Numbered from the stretch's first letter, positions 36,029 through 45,091 are shown. The stretch: 64,000 bases of DNA from JAFGVL01 sp963662245 (GCA_963662245.2 CAXXVQ010000002.1:1-64000); one strand, 5' to 3'. Notes: generated by a model not told the origin, from the letters alone. Numbers and translations are program-made.

Positions 36029-36630
36029 CTATTCTAAAATTAGGGCTTCATAAATGTTTTTCGCCCATTCATTTATATTTTTATGGTATGTTTTTTCAAT
36101 TCTTCCTTCAGAAACTCTAAATAATAACTTTGGTTCTGCAAAATCAACAGAATTATCATACACATACAATCGATCTACGATACTAGCTAAATAAGAACAA
36201 TTTGCTATAGATTTTGAATATCGTGAAATTATTTTGGGGATGGGAACATCATGACCTCCCTCCATTACTCGGGATGCAATGCGGCTTGCATTAATAGAAG
36301 GAGAATCTGTACCAACAAAAAATAATCGAATAAAATACCCGGCATCCTTAGCTCGTTTTATATAATCCAATTTGTCATCAGCAGACAATACTGTTTCAAA
36401 CAATACCCCTTCCTTATCTAACAAACATTTTTCTCGCAAATCGGCAGCAAAATGTGCAGCTTTCATTACCGCATCAGGTGAGTTCCAATCACCAAACATA
36501 TCTTTGGCTATATTATCCGGATTTATATATTGGCAACCTTCCACCCATTCATGTTCCAATATTTTCCATGTGATGGAAGTTTTACCGGAGCCATTGGGTC
36601 CTCAATTATTACTAATTTAGGCTTTCCCAT
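36029..36630 (-). pseudogene. zeta-type toxin kinase, frameshifted in the P-loop
   Basis: Zeta toxins are kinases that poison cell-wall precursor synthesis by phosphorylating UDP-activated sugars. The natural start at 36630 gives MGKPKLVIIE, after which one base is missing (between 36601 and 36602). The shifted frame continues GPNGSGKTSITWKILEHEWVE, the complete Walker A motif, then INPDNIAKDMFG, LFETVLSADDKLDYI and the typical zeta C-terminus. The rest is intact to 36029. The lesion would silence the toxin, or it may be a sequencing error. It follows a small antitoxin-like gene and lies between 221-bp repeats. Confidence 0.8.
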
Positions 36631-36636
36631 ATATAT

Positions 36637-36810
36637 TTATTTTCGTTTTGATAAACATAACAAACGAAGTTCTTCCTGAAATCGAGTATTAGCCTCTTGA
36701 AACCTTTGCTTTGCTTCATTAGAAACCTCTTCCATCAATTTCTTCAACTGACTATCCGATGGTTCTTTATCCGACAAAAATTTATAAGAATTTAAAATTA
36801 CCTTACTCAT
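36637..36810 (-). CDS. putative antitoxin of the zeta toxin
   Basis: A 57-residue acidic-basic helical protein starting MSKVILNSYKFLSDKEPSDS, ending seven bases before the toxin start. The sequence SQLKKLMEEVSNEAKQRFQEANTRFQEEL suggests a long amphipathic helix. Small helical genes in this position are the usual antitoxins of zeta toxins. No exact family is recognised. Confidence 0.65.
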   Translation of the reverse strand: MSKVILNSYKFLSDKEPSDSQLKKLMEEVSNEAKQRFQEANTRFQEELRLLCLSKRK

Positions 36811-36877
36811 ATTATCTATATTTTTAACTTACACAAAGATATGAAAAATCAGATGAAGAACACAACTGATACTACAA

Positions 36878-37098
36878 ACCACAACCCGATGGCCCCATTA
36901 CGCATATCAACTCTCCCTGCTCCAACTGAAACGAAATATCGTGCAACACCACGGTTCCTTCCAGTTTTACTTCTGTCTGTTCTGCATGTATGATTGTCAT
37001 AGCTTGAAATTTTTGAACAAAGGTAGATGATTTTTCACCTCTGAGGCACAAAGGGCACGGAGAAATATAAGTACAGACGGAGCGCGCTCCGTCTCTTC
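36878..37098. repeat. 221-bp direct repeat, copy B, with a modF 5' remnant
   Basis: On the minus strand this copy encodes the first 40 residues of the modF-like protein (MTIIHAEQTEVKLEGTVVLH through VMGPSGCG) and then breaks off in the P-loop. Its upstream end carries the GC-rich palindrome. It mirrors copy A at 35735-35955. Confidence 0.85.
37075..37094. repeat. GC-rich 20-bp palindrome, copy 3
   Basis: AGACGGAGCGCGCTCCGTCT, identical to copies 1 and 2, inside direct repeat B. Confidence 0.85.
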
Positions 37099-37186
37099 GA
37101 AAGAACAAACCAAATTTAACTATGACTCTTAGATAGAATTAATATATTTGTGGATAGAAAAAATAGGCTTTATCATACATACTCTA

Positions 37187-37237
37187 CCATATTGGTATGT
37201 ATTGTATGATTTTGTCATACATATAAACTAGTTATGC
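37187..37237 (+). repeat. 51-bp cassette-flank element L, copy 1
   Basis: The element begins CCATATTGGTATGTAT, contains the hairpin TGTATGA-TTTTG-TCATACA (37203-37221) and ends ATATAAACTAGTTATGC. A second 51-bp copy at 58035-58085 has the same ends but different stem bases that still pair. Each lies directly before an unrelated small gene. Confidence 0.75.
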
Positions 37238-37287
37238 AAAATTTTAGAAACAACCATATCTCGTTTTAAATATTGAAAACATATAGA

Positions 37288-37953
37288 ATGAAATATCTAA
37301 AATCCCTTTGTTTAATAATTATGTTTTCAACTGAAATCATTAATATTTATGGGCAAAATAACTGTGAGGTTGAGTTTAATGTAAATATTAAAAGAAATGA
37401 CACCATTACTATATTCAGTATTGATAAAAAAACAAAGAAATATTGGACTCAAAATAAATTTGAAAATATTTGTATTTATATGATGATTGATAGAAGTCTT
37501 ATTGGTTATTCTCGAATTAATAAAATTAAAGATGTGATAATTAACGATGGTGAGGATTTCTACAACGACTCAACTTTAGATAAATTAAATTTAACCTACA
37601 GTAATTTATGGATTGAAAATAAATATCTAAATACTGACTTTGACGAATGGGTATTTTTGTCTAATGAAACATCTCTAAATAATTTAAACATACCTTTTCT
37701 ATATTCGAAACCATCAACTATCTCAGATAAAAAAGCGATTAACCCAAAAGATTATTGGGAAATTAAGAATGACAATTCAATTAGAACACTTTACAATATT
37801 GAAACTCTTGAATGTTCTGGTAAATGGTTAAAAATTAAAATTAAAACAAATAAAAAAGAAGAAATTGGGTGGATGCCTTGGTACAACTTCTGCCCTAATA
37901 TTTTAACAAATTGTCATCATTTGCCAGTAGACGGAGTAAAAAACGAAGAATAA
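37288..37953 (+). CDS. secreted hypothetical protein with SH3-like C-terminus
   Basis: From ATG 37288 (MKYLKSLCLIIMFSTEIINIYG, a signal peptide; the ATG at 37273 adds five residues) the product has about 221 residues. The mature part is rich in Asn, Lys and Ile. The C-terminal segment WLKIKIKTNKKEEIGWMPWYNFCPNILTNC resembles the SH3-like ends of Bacteroidota exported proteins. The gene is more AT-rich than its neighbours and lies between cassette-like flanks, suggesting recent arrival. No precise function is recognised. Confidence 0.65.
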   Translation: MKYLKSLCLIIMFSTEIINIYGQNNCEVEFNVNIKRNDTITIFSIDKKTKKYWTQNKFENICIYMMIDRSLIGYSRINKIKDVIINDGEDFYNDSTLDKLNLTYSNLWIENKYLNTDFDEWVFLSNETSLNNLNIPFLYSKPSTISDKKAINPKDYWEIKNDNSIRTLYNIETLECSGKWLKIKIKTNKKEEIGWMPWYNFCPNILTNCHHLPVDGVKNEE

Positions 37954-38002
37954 ACTAAAAATCGAGTAGGTAAAGGGGAGTCTCACCCCTAAACCTCTCA
38001 CA

Positions 38003-38036
38003 GAACCGTGCTTGATAGTCTCCCATCACACGGCTC
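38003..38036 (-). ncRNA. group II intron domain V
   Basis: A 34-base hairpin, GAGCCGTGTGATGGGAG on the 5' arm and ATCAAGCACGGTTC on the 3' arm, with the catalytic AGC triad near its start. It is the ribozyme's active-site domain. Confidence 0.85.
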
Positions 38037-38056
38037 TTCATAATAAAAGACTACGA

Positions 38057-39316
38057 TTAGGGCATAAAGCCGACTTTCCAATGTTCAAACATGTAGGGGT
38101 AAGACTTTGCAATACCCTGTAAATGCTTGTAGGCAAAGAACCAGTGTTTACGCCTAAATCTGCGATATTTGTTGCTTACCCATCGGGCTAATCGCTTGTT
38201 CAAGTCACGAAATAGATGTCGCAACTCTGACTTGCGGAACTTCGAGTAATAGTTTAACCAACCCCTAATTTTGGATTTGAGTAACTCTCCTACCCTGCTT
38301 AGGCCAAAGTATGTCCAACGATGTATTTTGAGCTTTCGCAATACTTCATTGATTCGGGCTATACTTTTATGACTAATGGCTGGGCTAAAACCCAGCATCA
38401 GTCTTCCACGCTCTTGGCTGATTCTTGGTTTGAAAGTAAACCCCAAGAAATCAAACTTCTGATAGTGAACCTTAAAAGGTGGTTGTTTCTTTTGGTTACC
38501 ACGACAATACACAATCTTTGTCTTGCTTTTGTTTACTTCCAACTTGCAAGCTTTAAATCGTTCTTTTATCGCTTCCAACAAGCGAAGTGCTTCTTTGATA
38601 TGCTGGCAATGAACCACAATATCATCGGCATATCGCTCGAACACAACTTCCGGATTCCGTTTCTCAATCCATTTATCAAACACCACATCTAAAAAGATAT
38701 TTGCCAATATGGGGCTGATTACTCCGCCCTGTGGCGTACCTTTTCCTTGTGGGTGTTTAATGTTTCCATCGGGCAACTGGATAGGTGCTTGCAGCCATCG
38801 CTTGCAATACAGTAAGATATGACTCTTGTCTGTATGCCAGTTTACGGCTTGCATAAGTAACTCATGGTCAATATTGTCAAAGAAACCCTTGATGTCAATG
38901 TCTATCACCCAACTGTATTTCATACAGTTGATGCGACATTGCTCTACGGCTTGATGGGCAGATTTATTTGGTCGATATCCAAAGGAGTTATCGCTAAATG
39001 TTTTGTCTACCATATTTTCCAATTCCGTTGCTATTACCTGTTGGGCTACGCGGTCTATTACCGTTGGTATGCCCAAGGCTCGCATTTTCCCATCGCCTTT
39101 GGGGATTAGGGTTTGGCGTACTGCTTTTGGAAAGTAACTGCCGCTTGCCATTCTGTTCCACAATGGGTACAGATACTTGCGTTTTTGATTATCTACCTTT
39201 TCGATGCTGATATTATCAACGCCTACGCTTCCGCCATTGGCTTTTACTCGTTTAAAAGCCTGCATGATTTGCAACTTACTTATCGGTTGCGTCTTTTGTT
39301 CATCTTCAAAAATCAT
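38057..39316 (-). CDS. ltrA: group II intron reverse transcriptase/maturase
   Basis: The 419-residue protein contains the reverse-transcriptase blocks: LIPKGDGKMRALGIPTVIDR, SFGYRPNKSAHQAV, DIDIKGFFDNIDH, GTPQGGVISPILANIFL and the catalytic FERYADDIVVH. The maturase domain X (about 310-400) includes LLKSKIRGWLNYYSKF. No C-terminal HNH endonuclease is seen, so mobility would rely on single-stranded target DNA. The protein appears intact. The intron class is not assigned here. Confidence 0.93.
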   Translation of the reverse strand: MIFEDEQKTQPISKLQIMQAFKRVKANGGSVGVDNISIEKVDNQKRKYLYPLWNRMASGSYFPKAVRQTLIPKGDGKMRALGIPTVIDRVAQQVIATELENMVDKTFSDNSFGYRPNKSAHQAVEQCRINCMKYSWVIDIDIKGFFDNIDHELLMQAVNWHTDKSHILLYCKRWLQAPIQLPDGNIKHPQGKGTPQGGVISPILANIFLDVVFDKWIEKRNPEVVFERYADDIVVHCQHIKEALRLLEAIKERFKACKLEVNKSKTKIVYCRGNQKKQPPFKVHYQKFDFLGFTFKPRISQERGRLMLGFSPAISHKSIARINEVLRKLKIHRWTYFGLSRVGELLKSKIRGWLNYYSKFRKSELRHLFRDLNKRLARWVSNKYRRFRRKHWFFAYKHLQGIAKSYPYMFEHWKVGFMP

Positions 39317-40007
39317 CCTTAAAATGAATCTAAGTTGTTATACAATTTTGAACTTATTATGTGAAGCCCTTCGCTCGTCCCGCATTTCTGAGGGTCTCTC
39401 TTGGATATGTTCGCTACTACGACTTCATCTGCCACAATACTGCACTTCGCTACTTTTGGCGTTTCCCGTTACGGGTTCTCCACCGTTTTGCTTGGCATTG
39501 CAGTATTGCTTCTCCTGTTCCTTGAAAAAGCCCAAACATAGTTCTTGCCCTCTTTATGCCGTGCGGTGTGTAAGCGTAAATCAGGTTAGCCCTTACACTT
39601 GTATCTCTCGAGGTCGCCCCCCTCTCGATTTTACCACAGTAAAAGTTATTTTCGACACTTCGATAAGGGTTCACTTGCGTTCAACTCCTATGCTCATACC
39701 ATACAAAGCCTCGCCATACAACCGACTGACTTTGCCTTAACCTTGACGCTCAATACCACACCGTGAAAATGCAGCACCTCAAGGCGGTTTGGTAAATCTG
39801 CCTGAACAGCCTTTACCGATAGTCCATCTTAACCCTATTGTTGGTGGTGAGTCCTCTACCTTACCCTTTGCTTTTCGGGGAGTAGCTCGTTGCTTTTACA
39901 ATAGAAATTTAAAAACCCTATCATCTTTTTTCAAAGTTATGTTACCTTTTCAAAGAACTTTTTGATATCTTCGTATCCTAAGGTAACGCAGGACACACAA
40001 CAGCTTG

Positions 40008-40042
40008 TAACAACCGCATTCTAAGACATAAGCAAGAAAAAA
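40008..40042 (+). repeat. 35-bp cassette-flank element R, copy 1
   Basis: TAACAACCGCATTCTAAGAC followed by ATAAGCAAGAAAAAA. It matches 59450-59484 at 34 of 35 positions. It sits on the far side of the group II intron from the gene at 37288, so before intron insertion it lay about 20 bases after that gene. Confidence 0.75.
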
Positions 40043-40375
40043 GGCAATTATTTTTAGATTAAGTTTAATGTTTATTTTCTCTATTTTCTAAATACAAAGG
40101 CACATAAATTCTCAGGATCTGTCAAGGGTGAATAAACAGCTCCTACAAGTCGCTGCCCTTGCCAGAACCCGACAATTTACAACGAGAAGTATTTAGAAAT
40201 CAGAAGAAAAAGAAATATGTTATTTGGGATTATGCCCCTCAGTGGCGCAAGTCTGCGACCTCTGCCTAAAACAGAAATAGTTTGTAACTATATCAGTTGA
40301 AAACTGATTAAATTTCGGAATCCATTTACCGCATCGCTCAAGCTTAAACTATGGGTGTAGCAGATTTAGTAGAGA

Positions 40376-40391
40376 ACGGAGCGCGCTCCGT
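40376..40391. repeat. GC-rich palindrome, copy 4 (16 bp)
   Basis: ACGGAGCGCGCTCCGT, the core of the 20-bp palindrome found at 13753, 35932 and 37075, with diverged outer bases. Confidence 0.8.
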
Positions 40392-40424
40392 CTCTACGGG
40401 AAAATCATTACCATAAAACACAAT

Positions 40425-40454
40425 AAAGCCGATGATCACAAAATCATCGGCTTT
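40425..40454. terminator. hairpin, possible terminator
   Basis: AAAGCCGATGAT (40425-40436) pairs with ATCATCGGCTTT (40443-40454). A related hairpin lies at 35972-36001 beyond the zeta-toxin gene; both sit next to a GC-rich palindrome. Confidence 0.5.
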
Positions 40455-40593
40455 GTATTTTAAATCCATATTCTTTATTCCTCTTTCCCGATTCTCTACG
40501 CTGCTCGGGATTAGTTCAACCAACAATTTTCAGTTCATTAGCATTTCTGAAAATTGGGTTTCACTAACATTCTTAATTTTGCTTCACTTTCAT

Positions 40594-40601
40594 TACCTTT
40601 G
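40594..40601 (+). promoter_or_regulatory. -7 element of mtaB
   Basis: TACCTTTG matches the phylum's TAnnTTTG box, 52 bases before the mtaB start. A well-placed -33 box is not clear. Confidence 0.4.
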
Positions 40602-40652
40602 CAGTCTTAATTTTTCACTAGTTACTATTAGCTAGTAACTGTTTACTGAATC

Positions 40653-41963
40653 ATGATTGATCATTCTATATTTGAAGATAAAAAAGTAGCCTTCCACACG
40701 CTAGGTTGTAAGCTGAATTTTGCTGAGACTTCGGCAATTGGTCGTAGCCTATCAGAGCAAGGCTTCCGCAAGGTAAAAGCGGGAGAACAAGCCGATATTT
40801 GTGTGGTAAATACCTGCTCGGTTACTGATATGGCAGACAAAAAATGCCGCCAAGCCATCTCTCGTTTTACTCGCAAGCACCCTAATGCCTTTGTAGTTGT
40901 CACAGGCTGCTACGCGCAGTTGAAACCCGAGGAAATTGCAAACATTCGCGGGGTAGATTTGGTACTTGGAGCTAATGATAAGTTCGACATCGATTTATAC
41001 ACAAAAGACCTTCATAAAAAGAAGCATGCCGAAGTCTACAATACGAAAATCAATACAGTAAAAGACTTCCACCCCTCTTGCTCAAGCGACGACCGCACAC
41101 GCTTTTTCTTAAAGGTGCAAGATGGTTGTGATTACTACTGTACTTACTGTACTATCCCTTATGCTCGCGGTCGTAGTCGCAGTGGCTCTATCGCTCAAAC
41201 GGTAGAACAAGCCAAGCTTGCCGTAAGCGAGGGCGCTAAAGAAATTGTACTTACAGGAGTAAATACAGGTGATTTTGGTAAAAATACGGACGAAAACTTC
41301 TTCCAACTCATTCAAGCTTTGGACGAGGTAGAAGGCGTAGAACGCTATCGCATTTCCAGCATTGAGCCTAACTTGCTTACGGATGAAATAATTGAGTTTG
41401 TAGCAAAATCGAAACGCTTTGCCCCACATTTCCATATTCCGTTGCAGTCGGGCAGTAATGATGTATTGCAACTAATGAAGCGCAAATACAATTGTGAGTT
41501 ATTTGCCGAGAAAGTAGCAACAATAAAGCGTGTGATGCCTCATGCTTTTATTGGTGTTGATGTAATTGTGGGTACTCGTGGCGAAACTGCTGAGTATTTT
41601 GAAGATGCACGCCGGTTTATTGAGAGCTTGGATATTTCACAACTACATGTGTTTAGCTATTCTGAGCGTGCAGGCACAAAAGCACTGGAAATTGAGTACA
41701 CAGTAGATAATGCTGAGAAAAAGCACCGCAATGAGGTATTGCATCGCATGTCTGATAAAATGACACTGGTCTTTTATCAAGCACAAATTGGTCGCGAAGC
41801 CAAAGTGCTGTGGGAATCTACCAAGAAAGCCGAAACGATGCACGGTTTCACTGAAAACTATGTACGAGTGGTTGCTCCATATAACAAGGATAAAATCAAC
41901 ACCGTAGAAACTGTCGTTTTAAAAGAATTATCAAACGAAGAAATTATCTCGTTAACAATATAA
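40653..41963 (+). CDS. mtaB: tRNA t6A37 methylthiotransferase MtaB
   Basis: MtaB converts t6A37 to ms2t6A in tRNAs reading ANN codons. The 436-residue enzyme has the three N-terminal cluster cysteines in TLGCKLNFAET, VVNTCSVTD and VTGCYAQLKPEE. The radical-SAM CxxxCxxC motif lies in QDGCDYYCTYCTIPYARGRSRS (about 150-170). The GCKLNFAE form separates MtaB from MiaB and RimO. The C-terminal region is TRAM-like. It is followed by tgt, another tRNA modification gene, after 79 bases. Confidence 0.93.
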   Translation: MIDHSIFEDKKVAFHTLGCKLNFAETSAIGRSLSEQGFRKVKAGEQADICVVNTCSVTDMADKKCRQAISRFTRKHPNAFVVVTGCYAQLKPEEIANIRGVDLVLGANDKFDIDLYTKDLHKKKHAEVYNTKINTVKDFHPSCSSDDRTRFFLKVQDGCDYYCTYCTIPYARGRSRSGSIAQTVEQAKLAVSEGAKEIVLTGVNTGDFGKNTDENFFQLIQALDEVEGVERYRISSIEPNLLTDEIIEFVAKSKRFAPHFHIPLQSGSNDVLQLMKRKYNCELFAEKVATIKRVMPHAFIGVDVIVGTRGETAEYFEDARRFIESLDISQLHVFSYSERAGTKALEIEYTVDNAEKKHRNEVLHRMSDKMTLVFYQAQIGREAKVLWESTKKAETMHGFTENYVRVVAPYNKDKINTVETVVLKELSNEEIISLTI

Positions 41964-42042
41964 ATCATTCCAAATTATTGATTTCAAATTCCAAATTGAC
42001 TTATAATTTGAAATCTGAAATTTTAAATTTGAAATTACATTC

Positions 42043-43173
42043 ATGAACTTCGAACTTCAACATACCGACCCGCAATCAAAAGCCAGAGCAGGAAAGCTAA
42101 CCACCGATCATGGTGAAATCCTTACACCTATATTTATGCCGGTGGGTACAGCTGCCAGTGTAAAAGCTGTACATCAGCATGAATTGCGTGACGATATCAA
42201 AGCGCAAATCATTTTGGGTAATACTTATCATCTGTACCTGCGTCCGGGCATGGACACAATAGAAAAAGCAGGCGGACTACATAAATTCAATGGCTGGGAA
42301 GGCCCGATACTTACTGATAGTGGTGGCTTTCAAGTTTTTTCACTTTCTGGTCAGCGTAAATTGAAAGAAGAAGGAGCTCATTTCCGTTCGCATCTTGATG
42401 GTTCTAAGCATCTATTTACACCGGAAAGCGTAATGGATATTCAGCGCAAAATTGGTGCTGATATTATCATGGCATTTGATGAATGTCCTCCCGGCAACTC
42501 AGATTTTGAGTATGCAAAAAAATCAATGGAACTAACACACCGTTGGCTTGATAGATGCGTGCAACGCTTCAATGAGACGGAACCTAAGTATGGCCATTCG
42601 CAAAGCTTATTCCCTATTGTTCAAGGATGTACCTATCCCGATCTTCGTCGTCAATCAGCTGAATATGTAGCGTCAAAAAACTGTGATGGTAATGCCATTG
42701 GCGGTCTTGCAGTAGGCGAACCGGCTGAGAAAATGTATGAGATGATTGAAGTAGTAAACGAAATCTTACCAACAGATAAGCCTCGTTACCTAATGGGCGT
42801 TGGTACTCCTCAAAATATCCTTGAAGCCATTGAGCGCGGTGTAGATATGTTTGACTGCGTAATGCCAACTCGTAACGGTCGTAACGGGATGGTGTTTACT
42901 TGGAACGGCACCATGAACATGAAAAATGCTAAATGGAAGAACGACTTCTCTCCTCTTGATGAGAATGGCACATCTTATGTAGATAAGGTGTACACGAAAG
43001 CATATTTGCGTCATTTATTCCATGCAAACGAATATTTAGCGCTACAAATTGCGTCAATTCATAATTTAGCCTTTTATTTGCAGTTGGTTACTGAAGCTCG
43101 CAAACATATTATTGCAGGAGACTTCAGCACTTGGAAAGCTGGTATTATTCAACAATTAGGACAAAGATTATAA
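42043..43173 (+). CDS. tgt: queuine tRNA-ribosyltransferase Tgt
   Basis: Tgt exchanges G34 for the queuine precursor in GUN-anticodon tRNAs. The 376-residue TIM barrel has LTDSGGFQVFSL with the catalytic-site Asp, DIIMAFDECPPGNSDF, NAIGGLAVGEPAEKM and VDMFDCVMPTRNGRNG with the nucleophile Asp. The usual CxCxxC...H zinc site before AYLRHL is replaced by ENGTSYVDKVYTKAYLRHLF, so three zinc-ligand cysteines are absent. The active-site residues are intact. It lies 12 bases before the LptF/LptG-type gene. Confidence 0.93.
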   Translation: MNFELQHTDPQSKARAGKLTTDHGEILTPIFMPVGTAASVKAVHQHELRDDIKAQIILGNTYHLYLRPGMDTIEKAGGLHKFNGWEGPILTDSGGFQVFSLSGQRKLKEEGAHFRSHLDGSKHLFTPESVMDIQRKIGADIIMAFDECPPGNSDFEYAKKSMELTHRWLDRCVQRFNETEPKYGHSQSLFPIVQGCTYPDLRRQSAEYVASKNCDGNAIGGLAVGEPAEKMYEMIEVVNEILPTDKPRYLMGVGTPQNILEAIERGVDMFDCVMPTRNGRNGMVFTWNGTMNMKNAKWKNDFSPLDENGTSYVDKVYTKAYLRHLFHANEYLALQIASIHNLAFYLQLVTEARKHIIAGDFSTWKAGIIQQLGQRL

Positions 43174-43185
43174 TCACATAGGATC

Positions 43186-44262
43186 ATGCTCAAAAAACTT
43201 GATAGATATATCATTGGTAAATTTCTAGGAACATTCGTTTTATCCATAGTACTGATAATGAGTATCGTTATCATCATGGATATTACAGAAAAAATAGATA
43301 AGTTCTTTGAAAAAAATGCGCCTTTAGATGCTATCGTTTTTGATTACTATCTAAACCTGATTCCTTTCTATTTCAACATGTTGAGTCCGCTATTTACTTT
43401 CATTGCGGTTATCTTCTTTACTTCAAAATTAGCAGGTAACACTGAGATTGTAGCTATACAAGCCAGTGGTGTAAGCTATAACAGATTCCTTCGCCCCTAC
43501 TTCATCTCAGCAACAATTATTGCTGTGTTTACTTTTATTCTGAGCGGATATGTTATTCCAAAAGCAAATGCTACTCGTTTAGATTTTGAAAATGAATACA
43601 TTAAGCGATTTAAAACTGAAAATGTAAGCAACATTCAGCTTGAAGTAGAAAATGGTGTTATATTATATATCCAACATTTTGAATCTAGAAATAACAAAGG
43701 AATTAATATCTCAATGGAGAAGTTTGATGGTAAATCCTTAGTTTCTAGAATGACTGCACAAAGAATCAAGTGGGACTCAGCCTATACTTGGACTTTAGAA
43801 GACTATCTTATTAGAGATTTTGATGGGATGAAAGAAAATCTTCGCAGAGGAGCATCTATTGATACTACTATAAACATACAGCCTGAAGAATTATTTATAA
43901 ATGCTTTAGAGAGTCCTCAAATGAATAATAATGAGCTAAGTAGCTATCTAAATAGACAAAAAGAAAGAGGTGTTGGAAACATTAAGGCTTTTGAAGATGA
44001 ATATTACAAACGCTTCTCAATGCCATTTGCAGCCTTTATTCTAATGCTAATTGGAGTGACTTTATCTTCAAGAAAAGTAAGAGGGGGAACCGGTGTGAAT
44101 ATCGCAATTGGTATTGTGCTTAGCTTCACTTACATAATATTCTCTACTTTTAGCACAACATTCTCTGTAAATGGCAGCATGCCAACCTTATTAGCAGCTT
44201 GGTTACCTAATATTATTTTTGCTTTTATTGCATTTTATTTCTACAGAAAAGCGATCAGATAA
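43186..44262 (+). CDS. LptF/LptG-family lipopolysaccharide export permease
   Basis: The 358-residue protein has six membrane segments: three in residues 12-120 and three in 275-355, with a periplasmic beta-jellyroll between them, as in the YjgP/YjgQ family. LKKLDRYIIGKFLGTFVLSI is the family's N-terminus. It forms, with LptB and a partner, the inner-membrane complex that extracts LPS. Which of LptF or LptG it is cannot be settled from this sequence. It overlaps in operon with tgt. Confidence 0.88.
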   Translation: MLKKLDRYIIGKFLGTFVLSIVLIMSIVIIMDITEKIDKFFEKNAPLDAIVFDYYLNLIPFYFNMLSPLFTFIAVIFFTSKLAGNTEIVAIQASGVSYNRFLRPYFISATIIAVFTFILSGYVIPKANATRLDFENEYIKRFKTENVSNIQLEVENGVILYIQHFESRNNKGINISMEKFDGKSLVSRMTAQRIKWDSAYTWTLEDYLIRDFDGMKENLRRGASIDTTINIQPEELFINALESPQMNNNELSSYLNRQKERGVGNIKAFEDEYYKRFSMPFAAFILMLIGVTLSSRKVRGGTGVNIAIGIVLSFTYIIFSTFSTTFSVNGSMPTLLAAWLPNIIFAFIAFYFYRKAIR

Positions 44263-44997
44263 CTAAGGTCTAGACTTTTTACTATCAGTTTTAAAACGGC
44301 TTATTTCATCCTTGTTGAATTCTTTTATATTAGTGATAAGCAAGTTATACTGAATAAAGTCACCATATTGATTTACTTCATTTAGTATCCCGTTTAGCAT
44401 ATCTTTAATATCCATTTTGTATGGGAACAAGGCCTTAATAGTAATATAGTCCTTAAAGGGTGTGAATTCTTCTAATTCACAGTTATTGTTTCCAAATGCA
44501 AACTCCACTTCTTTACGAGTTCTTTCTACCTGAAAATCAGTAAACGCATGTTCTTCTTTAGAGAAAAAAACAATAAAGAATCTCAATTTATCTTCTCTAC
44601 CACCCAAGCCCGTAGAAACAAATATTTGCTCTTCATCAGATAAAGAACGCTCCAGGTTCATCTTACATTCCTCCAAAGCAATCTTTGCAAAGTCAGATAA
44701 ATAATCATCAGGTGCTTCATTGTATCTTTCAATAGTTCTATATGCATCTACATCATCAAGTGCCGCTAATGAAAGTAGTAAGCGTTTCTTAAACTCATGC
44801 TCATATTCTGGATCAAATAATGATTCCTTCTGATTCAATACAATGTCCTTATTCAAACCATCCCTCACCTTTTGAGATAGCTGAAAATATTGACTCTGTA
44901 CTTCTATAGGTATAGGCGTATCCAACACATGCAGTTTTGCATGGATGTGTTGCATCGAGTTCTGAAACTTTTTATATGGATCTTCAAATTCAGCCAT
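44263..44997 (-). CDS. conserved hypothetical cytoplasmic protein
   Basis: From ATG 44997 (MAEFEDPYKKFQNSMQHIHA) the product has about 244 residues. An ATG at 45030 would add eleven residues and is less likely. It is acidic and predicted alpha/beta, with no signal peptide and no recognised motif. Its stop abuts the stop of the convergent permease gene. It is similar in style to uncharacterised Bacteroidales proteins encoded near rpsP. Confidence 0.6.
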   Translation of the reverse strand: MAEFEDPYKKFQNSMQHIHAKLHVLDTPIPIEVQSQYFQLSQKVRDGLNKDIVLNQKESLFDPEYEHEFKKRLLLSLAALDDVDAYRTIERYNEAPDDYLSDFAKIALEECKMNLERSLSDEEQIFVSTGLGGREDKLRFFIVFFSKEEHAFTDFQVERTRKEVEFAFGNNNCELEEFTPFKDYITIKALFPYKMDIKDMLNGILNEVNQYGDFIQYNLLITNIKEFNKDEISRFKTDSKKSRP

Positions 44998-45043
44998 TAT
45001 ATCATTGCTTTTTTCAAATGTACGAAACATTTTGCAAAAAAAA

Positions 45044-45067
45044 AGCTCGAAAATTTCTTTTCGAGCT
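45044..45067 (-). terminator. terminator after rpsP
   Basis: AGCTCGAAAA (45044-45053) pairs with TTTTCGAGCT (45058-45067), and the minus strand continues into a run of eight T. Confidence 0.85.
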
Positions 45068-45091
45068 ATATTTTCAATTGAGAAGAGTTAA

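Larger units (their letters stand above)
37961..39998 (-). mobile_element. group II intron (2,038 bases)
   Basis: On the minus strand the element begins GTGTGTCCTGCG at 39998 (fits GUGYG) and ends CCTACTCGAT at 37961. A 34-nt domain V, starting GAGCCG and ending ACGGTTC, lies at 38003-38036, and domain VI follows. It encodes a reverse transcriptase/maturase. It is inserted just after the stop of the gene at 37288, in opposite orientation, beside the conserved word TAACAACCGCATTC. Boundaries are inferred from motifs and the flank comparison. Confidence 0.8.
40043..40652. other. intergenic region between cassette locus 1 and mtaB
   Basis: No convincing gene is seen. It holds a shortened GC-rich palindrome (40376-40391), a hairpin (40425-40454) and the mtaB -7 element (40594-40601). 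A stretch around 40130-40275 is richer in GC than its surroundings and may be a gene remnant, but no family could be recognised. Confidence 0.4.

Noticed and set aside
39450..39674. A second open frame upstream of the intron RT
   Set aside because: It falls in the structured 5' RNA region of the group II intron and has no recognisable protein features.
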